64,000 nt of DNA from Nemopilema nomurai (GCA_003864495.1 ML133488.1:2177193-2241192); one strand, 5' to 3'; shown: positions 11,401 to 22,767, counted from the first letter of the stretch. Numbers and translations: made by a program. The notes: generated by a model from the letters alone, not told the origin.

Positions 11401-14400
11401 AGCCATTTATCCGCACTGCCCCACACTTTGCCGTTTGCACAGGGGAGCCATCGCAGCTCAATCATAATGTGCAGAGGACTTGTTGAGTGACAGAGACCCC
11501 AACACTGGATAGGGTGGAATAGAAAGGGGCATAGGCAACTCAAGGTTTCTTACGACATGATTTTCATATGATTTTGAATCAATATGATTATCTTTATCAT
11601 TACATATATTCCTGCTTAAATATTAGGTCGGCTTTAACACAGGAGCGAGTATCAATTACTGGATAGTTGGGTCACAGAAACTCTTTTACGCCACTGAACG
11701 TACGATCGTCAACTTGCTTTTACAACTAGGAATTGATTACAAATACATATGCAATAGGAATATAGAAACATGTAACAAAACACAGAATGAGGGCCGTGAA
11801 AATAGTTATTTGAAAGAAAGACTACCTCCTTCTTTGGTTCTGACAGAAACCCATTCACTTGCAGCAAATCCTGAGATTCCACTCCTCATGCTCCGGACAC
11901 GATACAAGTACTCTGAAAGCAGAAAAAAACGATGCACTATTAATGCAATGCAAAATGGGTCGGGACAAAAAACACCAAGTGAGAGATGCCATCCCAAGAA
12001 GTACTTTATCTTCTTCATTAGAAACGAGCTGAAAACTCGGGAACTCGATAGCATGAAGGTATAATTTGAAAAATGTTCTTCGCAATGAGTTGGTATGCAA
12101 GCGATATTGCCCTATGCAATGGACAATGCGTGCTCGCCTCACGAGGCGGAAAACAGACACGCCCAAAACTGGTGACTGTACAAAAAGATTTAAAAATGAT
12201 TACCATTGAAAACAAGGAGACCAGAGTCTACAGTCGAAGTGGAGGATTGTATTTGCCCAACCACTCTGGGCTGGTCTACGCATGTTGGCACTGCGGAGGA
12301 GCCTGACCCAAAATCAGCCGGGCAGCCATCAAAGGCGACATTGCGGCTTTCTAACACATCTCTTTGGACGACAACTTTTCGTGCGAAGTGTATGCTCCGT
12401 AAGCAACCGCCGAATGCCTCTATGTCTGCTTTCGCTAGCTCCTTCAGGACATTTGCTGCAGTTGAATCTTTTGGGACTCCGCCTAAATACACTCTTGAGT
12501 TTACAACAGCGTCGGGTGGTATACTGCCCACGGTGAAACTGGCCCCATCAATGTTCAGAATGGAGAAGGACGAAAAACCGTTTAGCGTTATATTGTGCCA
12601 CCAACCATCGCAGATCTGCGGAACCCTGGCGCTCTGTCTGCCCACTCCTGAAGGTGTTTTGAACAACAGCGTTAGATTCCCCGCGTCGATCGTCAGAGCG
12701 ATTGCCGTAGCGCCGCCGCCGCCGTGCGCGAAAAGAAGCAGCCCCGATCTGCGGGTCGTCCTCACCAGCATTTGAATTATGAATAGGCTACCCCCGGTGA
12801 AGTTGCCACTGGGCAAGGCAACATAACCACCGCCTTTGAAATGAATGCCGGGTGTCAAATCGGACGGGCAGTGGGCGTACAGGGGGTCGACAGATTTCTG
12901 TTGCACTGCTTGGCTGAAGTCAATGTTCACGTTTTTGTATCTCATATTTCTCAAGCAACCAATGAAATAAGCCCGCTTCAGAACTACGTCCCCCGTGTCT
13001 GATCTTCGGTTTTGGTAGCTTCTGGGTAGCCCCCCGACATAAACGGAAGATATCTGCCCAACGATATTAGCTGACCCCCCGCCAGAACCCGTTCCGACGT
13101 ACGTGCTGTCGACACGTATCCTCCCATCGCGCCTTGTGCGCGTCACGAGAACGGTGTGCCAAGCCCCATCGTCGACTCGGACGGACCCTGTCACCGTGAA
13201 GGCAGCTGGGCCTGTCTCAGTATCGAAAATGAACCATGGCTTGCCCGATCGAAGTTCCACGGCAAACATATCCTCTTGCTGGTTTGATGCTGCATAGAAA
13301 ACCAGGCCATCGGTGAATTGTGTTTTGATGTCGAATTCAAGGCGTGTTTCCGCACTGTATAAAGGGAGTTGGTAGAAACCAAAGCCAGGGAACCTCATTC
13401 CGCGTTCCACTTGAGGCGGAGGAAAACTCAATGCAGCCAAGGAGCGTTCAGTTTGATAACCAACTGGCAAAGGTCCGTTGGGAATCGCAGGTTGAGTCCA
13501 AGAAAGCCGGACCGAGGAACTGTTTACGGAAGTGGCATTTGGTGGGCCTTGACTGCTAGGCACTGAAGCGAAAGAGACAAGCTTAGTTTATGTCATAAAG
13601 TTTGAGCAAAAGCCACTATTTCTATGAGCAGTTACTGTTATGACTGGTAGATTCAGGAATGATCTGACTCAATCTGGAAACGGAGTTGGATAGTCGGTGG
13701 GGAAACTTCATCAAGGCATCGGATCATCGGATAAGAGCATCCATAGCTAGAGTTTTGAAGCTAAAAAGCAGCTTGGTGAAACTTTAAAAGCAGGTGCTAA
13801 AGACCTTAAAAAAGCATGCCTTCAGAATTTGTTAGCGGTTGCAAGGACAGCATCCCACAGTATGTACATTGGTGATGCCCTAAAACATTTCTGGCATCTG
13901 TTAACAACAACGGACATAAAAGAATGCCACCACTTTACATTTATTCACAAAAATGACACCCTATTTGAAAAAGTCATCCAAAATAACATCCTTCCAAGAA
14001 AATCATCCATAGAAATACATCTTTCCAAGAAACAAACTCTTCCAAGAGAACACCTACCATCGGCTAGAGTCTGTACGCTGCTGCGGCTGCTGAAACCAGA
14101 ACAGCCTTTAGAATTGCAAGCCTTGACCGCAATCTGATATGACGTGTACGGCCTGAGATTCACCACAACTGCAGTCCGGGCTGTCCCTAATGCAGATCCG
14201 GACGGAATGGGTGTGGACAGGTCGGTCGGTTCGAATCTATAGATATTGTAACGCGTGATGTTTCCATTTGGGAACCCTGGTGCACGCCAAGACACATTCA
14301 CTGACTTGCTCGAGACCGCCTGTGTTCTAGGGCTGATGTATTCAGAGCCCGCAGGCACTAAAATGAACGACATGGTAATTAGATTCATTAGAGCATTGTG

Positions 14401-17400
14401 TCAATCATTTCAGGGTGCACAACTAACTAATCTGAGAACATATCGTTCTAATTTCACTAATATAAATCAAGAAAATCTATGGTTATTGTTGTAGGAATCA
14501 TGCCATTGCTGATGATATATATCGCTTAATAACACAGTTCTGCGTTCAGTTAAGACTTACCGCTCTCCAGCGTTCTTATTTTAGACCACGGACTTGAGGT
14601 ATCCCCTTTTACTTGTGACGTGTAGGAGACAACCCGGAATTGGTACTCCGTGAACGGGCGAAGTCCGGTAACGGTGAAATTCCGCTGGGCCGGGTTCAAT
14701 TTGGTTGCTATTGTTGCCCCGGCAGTATTGAACGGGTGCTGGCTCATAAACAGGTCGTAAAACTGTATGACGCCATTGGGTTCTGCGGGCGGATCCCAAT
14801 AAACGAAGACGGACTGTCCACCGTCAAGCGCGGTAAGGTATGGTTTCGGCTGACTGTCAGGCGCGGAGGACCGGGTGGCCTGGGGCACAGCGTCACTTTG
14901 CACGCAGCCAATAACATTGCAGGCAGTGACTGTGAAGTTGTACACCGTGAATGGCCTAAGTCCAGTAACAAGGGTGCTTAAAGCGCGTCCGGTGTAGTGC
15001 ACAGAGGTAGAGCCACGAGAACTGGTAGATGCCACCCTGTAGGCGATTATCAGCCCATTGGGATATGTTGGCGGCTGCCATCTTGCTTCGACCGACCTCG
15101 CTTGGACGTTCAAGAGCTGGGGTGGACTCAATCCGGCCGGTGAATCTGATTGAGTGCGGTAAACCTTGCTGCTGTCGACGCTGCGTGTCGAGCCACCGGC
15201 GGTGTAAACAATGATGTAGAATGAATACCACGTGTACGGAGTGAGTCCTGTATCTGTGAAAAGCCGCCTGGTGCCATTGTAAACAAGAGTCCCATTTCTA
15301 AACAGCTCATATCGTAGTATTAGGCCGTTGGGCGTGTCTGGAGGGAACCACGCGGCGACTATTGATCTGGCGGTGATGTTAGATATTACCGGTGGCCCTT
15401 GTTCCGAGGGAGCTGCAAGAGACAACGAGGGGACCGATTAACCAGAGGCATCTAAATCCCGAAAAGGATTAACCAGAGGCATCTAAACCCCCAAAAGGAT
15501 TAACCAGAGGCATCTAAACCCAGAAAAGGATTAACCAGAGGCATCTAAATCCCGAAAAGGATCAACCAGAGGCATCTAAATCCCGAAAAGGATTAACCAG
15601 AGGCATCTAAATCCCGAAAAGAATTAACCACAGGCATCCCGAAATTGCGAAAAGGAATCAAACTGTGAAATAAAGACAGGTTAGCTTCAACGAAAAAAAT
15701 ATCTTTCAAAGGCACCAATGTTGCTGAATAGAGACAAAAGATGGAGAAAACGACTGATGAAAAGAGAAGAAGGAATACGTACGGCCACTGCATCCAAATG
15801 GGTCAGCAGGTTGCAGGTTGGAGGTTCCGGGTTTACATTGGTCACACTTGGACCCCTGTACGTTCGGTTTGCACTGAGAGCATCTGCCGGTTGAGTCGCA
15901 GTTTGGTGCGGTACTGCCAGCCGTAGAACAACCGCAGGCCGTGCAGCTAAAAGGGATCGAAAGGAGCGCTTGGGAGGTTTCGATTCTCGTGGTGCACGGA
16001 CAAGGGAGAAAGGATCTTGGCGAGGAGGGGCGTTGCCAGGCGTACATAAGGTCACCAATAGGTGAAACCAATCAAAGTGCTATCTTCATTTCATTTCATT
16101 TTAAATTCTCTAGGCACGGTGGCCACGTGATTCGATGTGTGTCTCTGGATATTGAAATGAAAGACGCAAACATTCTGTCGCTTGATGAGTGCTCAGGAAT
16201 ATCTGCTTCTAAAGAAGGCCTGCCTCTATCTCTAGCTTAGATACTAAGATGTGCTTCCACTTACCTTCCGGAATTGTAATTGTAAAACCCGGGCAAACAC
16301 CGATCGCACCGCTGCCCGCCAACACCGCTGCCCGCCCGACAGTTGCAGTGCCCGGTTGCGTTACATGACGGGCCGCTTGAGCCTTGAATATCGCAGCTGC
16401 ATGTCACGCACCCCTGTCCGCTGGAATTCCAGTAGAAGCCACTTCTGCACTGGTCGCAACGAAGACCGTCAACATTCGTTAAGCAATTGCATTGGCCATT
16501 GCTGAAGCACGGCAAGGAGGCTGTTCAAAGATTTAGGGTAGGATGCAATTGAGCGAAAAATAGGATCACATGGCAAGAGTTTTGACGTTTCCATATCAAA
16601 TCATGGAGTGGTAACAGATTTACTACTAACTTAAAGAATGATCAACTTAGAAGACAAGAATAGATGTGTTTTGACTTTTAAAAAATATACATACAGCTTC
16701 ACCTGTTTATCCTCTGTCAAGAACTTTGAAAAACAGAAAATATAATTTGATATGCAATGTTATTTGAATATCACATGTAGTCAAGCGGGCAATATGACAT
16801 GTCACTTACACTGGGGCGTTGTGTCACCACCAGTTGTTCCCTTGGGGTTACAGTTGCACCTGGTACACCCGTCGACATTCTCTGCAGTCAGATTGAAGGT
16901 TCCAGTCCTGCAGACATTACACCGTCTGCCCTCTACAAGTGACTTGCAGCCGCAGGTGCCATTCAGGGGGTTGCACTGACCGCTGTTGCCTTGCGTGCCC
17001 TTGGAGTCGCAGTTGCAGGCTAGACAGCCGCCAGTGTGCGTTCGTGACAGGTTGTAATGCCCCACTTTACACGTATCGCAAAAGCCACCTTCAACGTTGC
17101 TGCGACAGACACAGTTGCCAGTTGACTTGTTGCAGAGGTTGATCTGAGCTGTTGGCAAAGGAGGTAAGGTCAGAACTGTAAAGCTTCAAGAGTGCTCTGA
17201 ATCTATCCTCCACCTTGAATTATAGATAGCATTAGTAAAAAACAGGCAAGGATATGCCGTAAATTCTCTTTCTAGCACCAACATCAAATCAGGCTTCTAC
17301 ATTAATAATATTCTCATCATTATCTTCATCAATTATTAACTCTATAATAACAAATCAGACTCTGTTTTTTGTCAAGTTTACTTTTTTTGTCATCAGGTAT

Positions 17401-20400
17401 TTTTTTCGGAATGGGGCTTATTTGAGAGGGGCACTTATTTCATTTTCCCTTCTAAAAAAGGGGGGCTGATAAGAGAGATTAAAAGAGAATTTACGGTACA
17501 CCATGCATGGATGGATATAGTGAATTGTTATTGCCGGAAATAGTTGCAATACAACATGAGAAAAGATGTTCTTAGACAAAGCTAACTCGACACGATACAA
17601 TAAAAATCAACAAATTTCTTAATTTAATACTTTAATACGTCAATACTTTAATTGACAAAACGTTTAGTTCAAAGCAACAAACATTTGAAAATATGTCGCA
17701 TCGATAAATATGTGTGTTAAAAACTAATCTAAAAGTTTTCTAAAAGGGAGCCACCACATACTCTCTAAATTATTACAAAGAAAGTATCTATGTATTAGTA
17801 GTTTAGATATCTAGAAATTGTATGTCTTTATTTTTTTATTACAACGCTTAGAAAACGGAGTGATGCCTAGCAGACGAACCTGGATCTGTTCCGGCTACAT
17901 TGCACCTGCACTGCTGGCAACCAGAAGATGCCAAGGAGTGGTAGCCATTTTTACACTGGTGACATCTTAGGCCTTCGGTTGACGATTTGCATGGACACTG
18001 GCCAGAGTTCACGTCACAGGCACTGCCAGTCGACCCCCACGGATCACAGTTGCAACTGGAGCAACCATCGGCCTTGCTCGCTGACAAGCCGTAAAACCCG
18101 GGTCGGCATGTGCTGCATTTCAAACCGTACACGTTTGCCTTGCAGTTACATTGCCCGTTGGTTATGTGGCAAGACACGTTTCCGCTTAATATGCCAGCAG
18201 TATTACATTCACATGCGATGCATCCGTTTGGGTTGCCTGCCGTCATGTAGTAATAACCATCTTTGCAGGCATTGCACTGCCTTCCTGTCGTGTATTTTTT
18301 ACAAGGGCACTGCCCGGCAATAACACTTGAATTTGAGTCATCCTGATTGACAGAAAAACATTACACCTAAAGGACTATTCAGAAAGCTGCCACGAGCTAT
18401 TACACCTAAAGGACTGATAAAAAATGTGCAAGATTAATGTTGCTATGAAAATGGCCCCACGAAAGTTTCTATTACAAAAACAACCACAACGAATTCTTAT
18501 TGGAGGGGTAAGATTATAATTCAGGTGAAAGAGAGAGAACACCTAGAAGAAGCAACTACCTTTAAATGGGCACTACAGCTAAATGCCAAAAGATGAAATA
18601 CCCAGGGTACGTCTGTTACGATACGAGGGGGTAAACATTGCCTTGAAGTCCTTCCTGGGGCATTAGTTTTGTGGGCATTACGGAAATAAGTATCACCGCT
18701 TGCCTTTATTAAACTAAAGACATGTTTCAAAGAAGATACATTGATGCAGAATACAAGACTCACTCGTTGACAGTCAGAATTCTGTGCAACAACTCCACTG
18801 CCAACACACTGGCAGGAGGAGCACACATCCAGAGCATTGACTGCTTTGCCGCTTGGCCTGTAAAACAATGGCTTGCAAGTCTCGCAAAATCTGCCCATCG
18901 TGTTGTGTTGACAATTGTCACACACACCACCCCCTAACGTAGTCCTGTCGCTTGGAATTGTATCAAGGGAGCTGTTGTATGTGCAACTTGTGGAGTGGTC
19001 ATTGCAATTGCACTTTTTACAGGGAAAGGCATCCAGGACCATTCCCCGCTTGAACGGCTTGTCTCTGTACAGAGGGAGGCATTCTTGGCACTGAAAGAGG
19101 ACAACAGCGAGATAACAAATTACAGCGCACTTGAGCTTCTCTCCACATATCAAATGGCAAAAATCAACACCTATTCTAGCGTTACTTTTCTCATTGAACC
19201 TCCATTATTCAAAATCTTTAGTGCAAAAGTATCTAAGCATCACTTTTATCATAGTCATCATAACTATAACTATCATTACTTATTTGTCACCCTATAACTT
19301 ATAAGAATCATTGACTCTGAGCAAAATAAGTTAAGAAAGTGAATAAAAGAATACTCATCCAATAGCAATGTAAATAAACCGATTTCAAACATTGAAACAA
19401 CAGGGTCATACATAAAATCACATCATGTCTAATGCCAAAATCACATGAACTGCTTTACAACTCAAGGCCCCCAAATATGAGGGGGCCAAGGGAGACATTT
19501 CTTCACAATAAATACAATTTGAGATTCACTACAAATTTTTCCAGTATTTTTCTTTCAACTTGTCTGTATCTTGGCATTCCGTACCTTTTTGATCCCAACA
19601 GAGGCCCTGCAATTAATCTTCATTTAAAAGGTAACTTTTAGATACCTGCAGTCCCTGGGTAAATGTCCTTGAGTCACAAGTGCATGTGTATGAAGCATTA
19701 TGAGTGCTGTTTGATTCAAAAGTGGTACAAGAAGAGCCATGGCCATAGCAGTCACAACTAAAACAAGTGTACAAAAAGAATTACAACTAATTAGAGGCAC
19801 ACAACAGAATTCAGAAAATAGTTAAATAGGGAGCCTTGTGTTGCCTTTGGTAATATTATTGAAACACAAAAAGCTGTATGATATATAAATCTTTTAGCAA
19901 TACATAGAGTTCTGAATTAGCTGAAAATCCTTGATCCTTGAAACAGTGTCTAGTAAGTAAAGAGAGTCCTGGTGTCAATAATTGTTGTATCATCACCCAA
20001 GCATCAAGTGGATTTCTGCTGTTCATATTTTTGAGGGAGGATTAGCTAAATCTGATTCTTAAAGCAACAATAGATTGGTATTGATAAAAACTAAGGCACT
20101 TACCTCCCACTTACTAAAATGCGTCTGACTCCAAAATATTTGTGTCTTGCATTTGTGACTAACATGTGTTGATAAAAACTTATTTTTACATTGGTAGCCT
20201 TTACAAACTGTAAAAGTTTTGGAGAACAATGAAAGTCTGAGCATCCTGGTTCCCCTATTGGTCGTTGTGGCTTGCTTTCAGGCCCAGGCTCTTGAGTTAG
20301 GAATGAGAGAGACTCAAAGTCAGTGCGGACTGGACTGAAAAAGAATAAAAAAATGTATAAAGACAAATTTATTTTTTTCTTTGGTGAGCTCTTTCATTTA

Positions 20401-22767
20401 ACTTAGCTTGACAGTTTAATGCTATAATGTTTAGTGTTAATTAACAACAAAGATTGAAAGGATTCTTATTACCTTGTGATTTGCAGACAGTTCACAGAGT
20501 CTGGTTGTGTTAAAGGCCCGTTATTGACAAGGCCAAACATTCTTTGACAGTCATCAGCAAAATACTGCCATGGAACATATGTTCTTCCACCATCCAAGGA
20601 GCGCTCAATCTTGATCCCCTTTGAAGGAGGACTATAGAACATGATTTGCACCTGAAACACCTGTCAAGTAATGAGAGATCATTTCAAAGGCATGTCTCAT
20701 GTACTCATAGATTGAACATCAGTGACAAGACAAGTAAACCAAGAGTTAATGCGGAAAAACTTTGATCTGTTAACCAAAGCTGATCATTTCTATCCTATGA
20801 CTTGTTTTCATACAAAACAAGACAAGCTAAAATTGGCTGGAGGAAAACTTAATTGAAAATTAATTGCATTGTAAAGAAAAAACAAGATCTAACAAAATGG
20901 CTTAAACATACCTGCAGCTCTCTGTAAACAAGATCTATTTCAACAGTAGCATTTTCAACAAGTTCTGAGATCCAGGGCCTAACAATGTCTCCATCAACAA
21001 GAAATTCTGGTACATGTGATTCAGATCCTAGACGTAGCTGTGGTGTTGCTGAAGAATCAATGCCATTTTCAGTGCAATACAGAGGACGTGATGGAATTAT
21101 CTTTGGATGTGAGGGTGGGCAACGACAATAAGGATATCCATAGACAGGAGGCAATGTCTCATTCATTGCTTCAGTCACTTCTCTGAAAATGAAAAATACA
21201 CATGTACTTTATTCACTACACAACATTCTAGTAACTGATTGCCTTATTGAAATTGTTAAATTTTAGATCAAATAAAGGGACATTCAATTGAGAACTGGTC
21301 AAGCATACTGATTATAATATACAAACTTATTCCTTAGCAAGCACATTCAGTTGTTGCTCAGCTAAATCTCCTGCTTTAGCATTATTGCCAATTGAGAACT
21401 TTTTAAAAAAACTGAATACTTGTACCAAATTATTGTTCCACCGAAATCTTTAAATACAAGTTAACAAATGATTACCTACCTATTTGTAAGTCCCCTTGCA
21501 AAGTATTTCAACTCTTGTAGCAAACCAACAAACTGATGTGACCCTGCATTGAAGATTGTCAAGAAAACTGCTGTTATTACTTGAAATGAAAAAATATATT
21601 GAAAGTGGATAGTGAAAAAGTATATTTACTCATCTGAAAGGAAACGAGCTGGTAACTGAGAATACAAAGTCAAAAACCTCAACAAAAATATTTACAAAAA
21701 GCCTTCTAGTATTTTGTACACCAAAAATCCTCTAAAAATCTTAACAACTGGCAAAGATATAAAAAAATTACTTTTACCATCTAGCCTTTGACCAATCCTT
21801 GCATCGGTTGTTACATCATTTATAATTCCATCAAGTATGACAGTCCGCTGGATATTTCCATTCAAAAAAATTGACAACTTTCTGTCATAAACGACAAAGG
21901 CTACATGCTGCCATTCATTCTCCAAAATGTTTATATTTTTTATTGTAGCATTCCTCAGCACAGAAACTGCATCCCTTGTTGTGTATAGGAAATCAATATC
22001 ATATTGCTTGATGATGAAGGCAAATGATGTTGATCCCTTTGATATCAAAGCACTGAAGTATATAAATGAGCACATATTATCATAATTTACTACAAAAATA
22101 ACTTTCCAAATAGCTTGTCTTTGCATTTAAAAGTCAAAGAGTCAAGAGGATAACTTTAAATAGAAATAAGTTGTGTTCAAATTTTCTTCCATCACAAAAT
22201 ACTTTAAGTCATTTTCTGTACAACTTTTTTATATCCAGCCTAACCCCTACTAAATCCTATAGAAACTTAGATAAGCACCACATGACAACAAACAACTTCT
22301 CAAAACCACAATTACCCTGGACTTGAACCCTGTTTTTTTATCCAGGAACATACTGACATTCCAAGCAGGGGAATGTTTGAGGCAGGTAGGCTCGAGTATG
22401 TTATAAAAGAGCCGGACGTAAATCTTCTTGGTGTGACTCCAGTGGCACTGCCTGGTCTGGCATCAGCTACTTGGGTGACCAAGACTCCCGATCCAGAAAG
22501 CAAGTCCGTGTGAGTTGGTTGTGTTTTTCCACAAGTCGAGCAGCAGTCTAATAAACAGCTTAGCTGCGTACAGGTTGTTAATGTGCTGTTATCAACTGAA
22601 GACATGCAATAAGTCATCCGATTATTATTGAGTCCACACGTAGATGATGCGGTTACTGTCTTCAACTTTGACAACTCTGTAACTGGAGGATACAGTCCTC
22701 TGATAGCTGTTTGCGTCTGACCAATGTCCGCAATTGCAAGAAAAATCAAGATCAGAGGTATTATCAT
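1..22767 (-). CDS. USH2A: Usherin (USH2A) gene, 33 exons located, 3' end beyond the window
   Basis: Large secreted or membrane-anchored matrix protein. In vertebrates usherin sits at stereocilia ankle links, the photoreceptor periciliary membrane and basement membranes. Exons read on the minus strand, joined at GT-AG sites with consistent phase: 22316-22767, 21778-22052, 21480-21543, 20912-21182, 20473-20660, 20104-20334, 19646-19757, 18764-19090, 17880-18342, 16810-17148, 16265-16520, 15783-15946, 14561-15412, 14058-14357, 12204-13562, 11826-11912, 10954-11244, 9605-10520, 9117-9351, 8155-8445, 7484-7750, 6722-7015, 5783-6300, 5145-5438, 4570-4636, 4254-4368, 3769-3856, 2408-2473, 1873-1948, 1508-1595, 973-1259, 555-729, and 1-198 (incomplete). 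The domain order matches vertebrate usherin. The later FN3 domains, transmembrane segment and PDZ-binding tail would lie left of the window. The start at 22767 puts a hydrophobic signal peptide first; an in-frame ATG at 22848 is less likely because an acceptor (TTTTTTCAG) follows it. Two stretches lack an expected exon (2474-3768 and 11913-12203). Confidence 0.93.
3030..3457 (+). mobile_element. LINE retrotransposon 3' end (fragment)
   Basis: An open frame at 3051-3284 reads [18 protein letters not shown], then [14 protein letters not shown] and [10 protein letters not shown]. This is the usual C-terminus after the reverse-transcriptase domain of L2/CR1/Jockey-type LINEs. It is followed by a short 3' UTR with AATAAA near 3428 and a tail of ATCT repeats ending at about 3457. 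There is no upstream reverse-transcriptase core, so it is a 5'-truncated copy. It lies on the strand opposite USH2A, in the intron between exons 27 and 28. Confidence 0.6.
3769..11244 (-). CDS. USH2A: USH2A exons 17-27: run of twelve fibronectin type III domains
   Basis: Exons 10954-11244, 9605-10520, 9117-9351, 8155-8445, 7484-7750, 6722-7015, 5783-6300, 5145-5438, 4570-4636, 4254-4368 and 3769-3856. Domain cores read [115 protein letters not shown] and [11 protein letters not shown]. Exon 18 holds three full domains and the start of a fourth that exon 19 finishes with an atypical long loop ([13 protein letters not shown]), a feature I also know from vertebrate usherin. Several single-domain exons are phase 1-1. 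Exon 27 ends ATACAG followed by GCAAGC, so its donor is of the GC type. The exon finishing the twelfth domain was not found. Confidence 0.9.
5051..5060. repeat. Poly-G tract in USH2A intron
   Basis: A run of about ten G residues on the plus strand, followed shortly by GGGGG. It lies in the intron between exons 24 and 25. Length polymorphism or assembly slippage is likely here. Confidence 0.6.
7030..7262. repeat. G-rich minisatellite in USH2A intron
   Basis: Degenerate repeats of GGGGAGGTG, CGAAGGGGGAG and GATGTGCTGAAGTGGG on the plus strand, between exons 22 and 21. The many G runs could form G-quadruplexes on the plus strand. The long open frames in both orientations here are repeat artefacts, not coding sequence. 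Confidence 0.75.
8903..9046. repeat. 24-bp minisatellite, about six copies, in USH2A intron
   Basis: Unit GTTGACGCTGACATAAACGC plus TGAA, with starts 24 bp apart (for example 8931 and 8955). Because 24 is a multiple of three, open frames run through it on both strands (DADINAEV on plus, SASTSAFM on minus), but it lies between two clear FN3 exons and is intronic. Confidence 0.85.
11301..11373 (-). tRNA. tRNA-like sequence (pseudogene or SINE head)
   Basis: A 73-nt stretch with a 7-bp acceptor stem (GACCCGA with TCGTGTC, one mismatch), a D arm GCTC..AAGC with one mismatch, and a good T arm (GTGAG, loop TTCGAGT, CTCGC), giving the A and B boxes of a tRNA. The anticodon arm does not form a proper 5-bp stem with a 7-nt loop. 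I therefore favour a tRNA pseudogene or a tRNA-derived SINE over a working tRNA gene. It lies in the intron between USH2A exons 16 and 17, in the same orientation. Confidence 0.45.
11826..13562 (-). CDS. USH2A: USH2A exons 15-16: FN3 half, two LamG domains, FN3 completion
   Basis: Exon 15 (12204-13562) starts with the first strands of an FN3 domain ([13 protein letters not shown], then VGYQTERS). It then runs into two LamG domains: the first with [34 protein letters not shown] and [10 protein letters not shown], the second with [29 protein letters not shown] and [11 protein letters not shown], followed by GGCLRSIHF. Exon 16 (11826-11912) then supplies the late FN3 strands ([12 protein letters not shown]...SEWVSVRT). 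The FN3 fold is therefore interrupted by the LamG pair, as in vertebrate usherin. About 13 residues of the linker expected before EYLYRV were not found; a tiny exon between 11913 and 12203 may be missing. Confidence 0.92.
14058..15412 (-). CDS. USH2A: USH2A exons 13-14: fibronectin type III domains 1-4
   Basis: Exon 13 (14561-15412) encodes three FN3 domains in one piece and exon 14 (14058-14357) encodes the fourth. Each has the FN3 core tryptophan followed by PxxPNG (for example [44 protein letters not shown]), the L-P-T-Y strand ([36 protein letters not shown]) and, in several, the paired Cys of the usherin type ([16 protein letters not shown]). Exon 14 is phase 1-1 and 300 nt, a typical shuffling-type FN3 exon. 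The intron upstream of exon 13 holds a 31-bp minisatellite. Confidence 0.95.
15434..15645. repeat. 31-bp minisatellite, about seven copies, in USH2A intron
   Basis: Unit GGATTAACCAGAGGCATCTA plus AATCCCGAAAA, with starts at 15438, 15469 and 15500 and so on. Copies differ at one to three sites and the last is shortened. It begins 22 bp outside the acceptor of exon 13, very close to the splice site and probably over the branch-point region. Confidence 0.88.
15783..19757 (-). CDS. USH2A: USH2A exons 7-12: ten laminin-type EGF repeats
   Basis: Exons 19646-19757, 18764-19090, 17880-18342, 16810-17148, 16265-16520 and 15783-15946 encode repeated eight-Cys laminin EGF modules. Repeat starts read [68 protein letters not shown] and CGCSTAGS, ten in all, the number known for vertebrate usherin. 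Typical internal motifs are [17 protein letters not shown] and [13 protein letters not shown]. The second repeat carries the longer [20 protein letters not shown] loop. Introns cut inside repeats, so exon edges do not coincide with domain edges. Confidence 0.93.
17257..17496. mobile_element. MITE-like element with 15-bp perfect inverted ends, in USH2A intron
   Basis: CCGTAAATTCTCTTT at 17257-17271 is matched exactly by its reverse complement at 17482-17496, giving a 240-bp unit without coding capacity. The right end is followed by TA. The left flank reads ATG, so a TA target duplication is not clear. It lies in the intron between exons 9 and 10. A Tc1/mariner-type MITE is the likeliest class. 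Confidence 0.5.
20104..22767 (-). CDS. USH2A: USH2A exons 1-6: signal peptide, LamG-like and laminin N-terminal domains
   Basis: Exon 1 opens with [16 protein letters not shown], a clear signal peptide, followed by a Cys-rich stretch ([20 protein letters not shown]). Exons 1-3 form a LamG-like fold with the strands [19 protein letters not shown] and ARIGQRLDG, then [19 protein letters not shown]. Exons 4-6 form a laminin N-terminal domain, with [14 protein letters not shown], the [11 protein letters not shown] stretch, [14 protein letters not shown] and the end of the domain at RRILVSGS, just before the first EGF repeat. Exon coordinates are 22316-22767, 21778-22052, 21480-21543, 20912-21182, 20473-20660 and 20104-20334. 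The laminin N-terminal domain normally drives network assembly or partner binding. Confidence 0.93.

Noticed and set aside
12206..12775. 189-codon plus-strand frame
   Set aside because: Antisense shadow of the LamG exon of USH2A.
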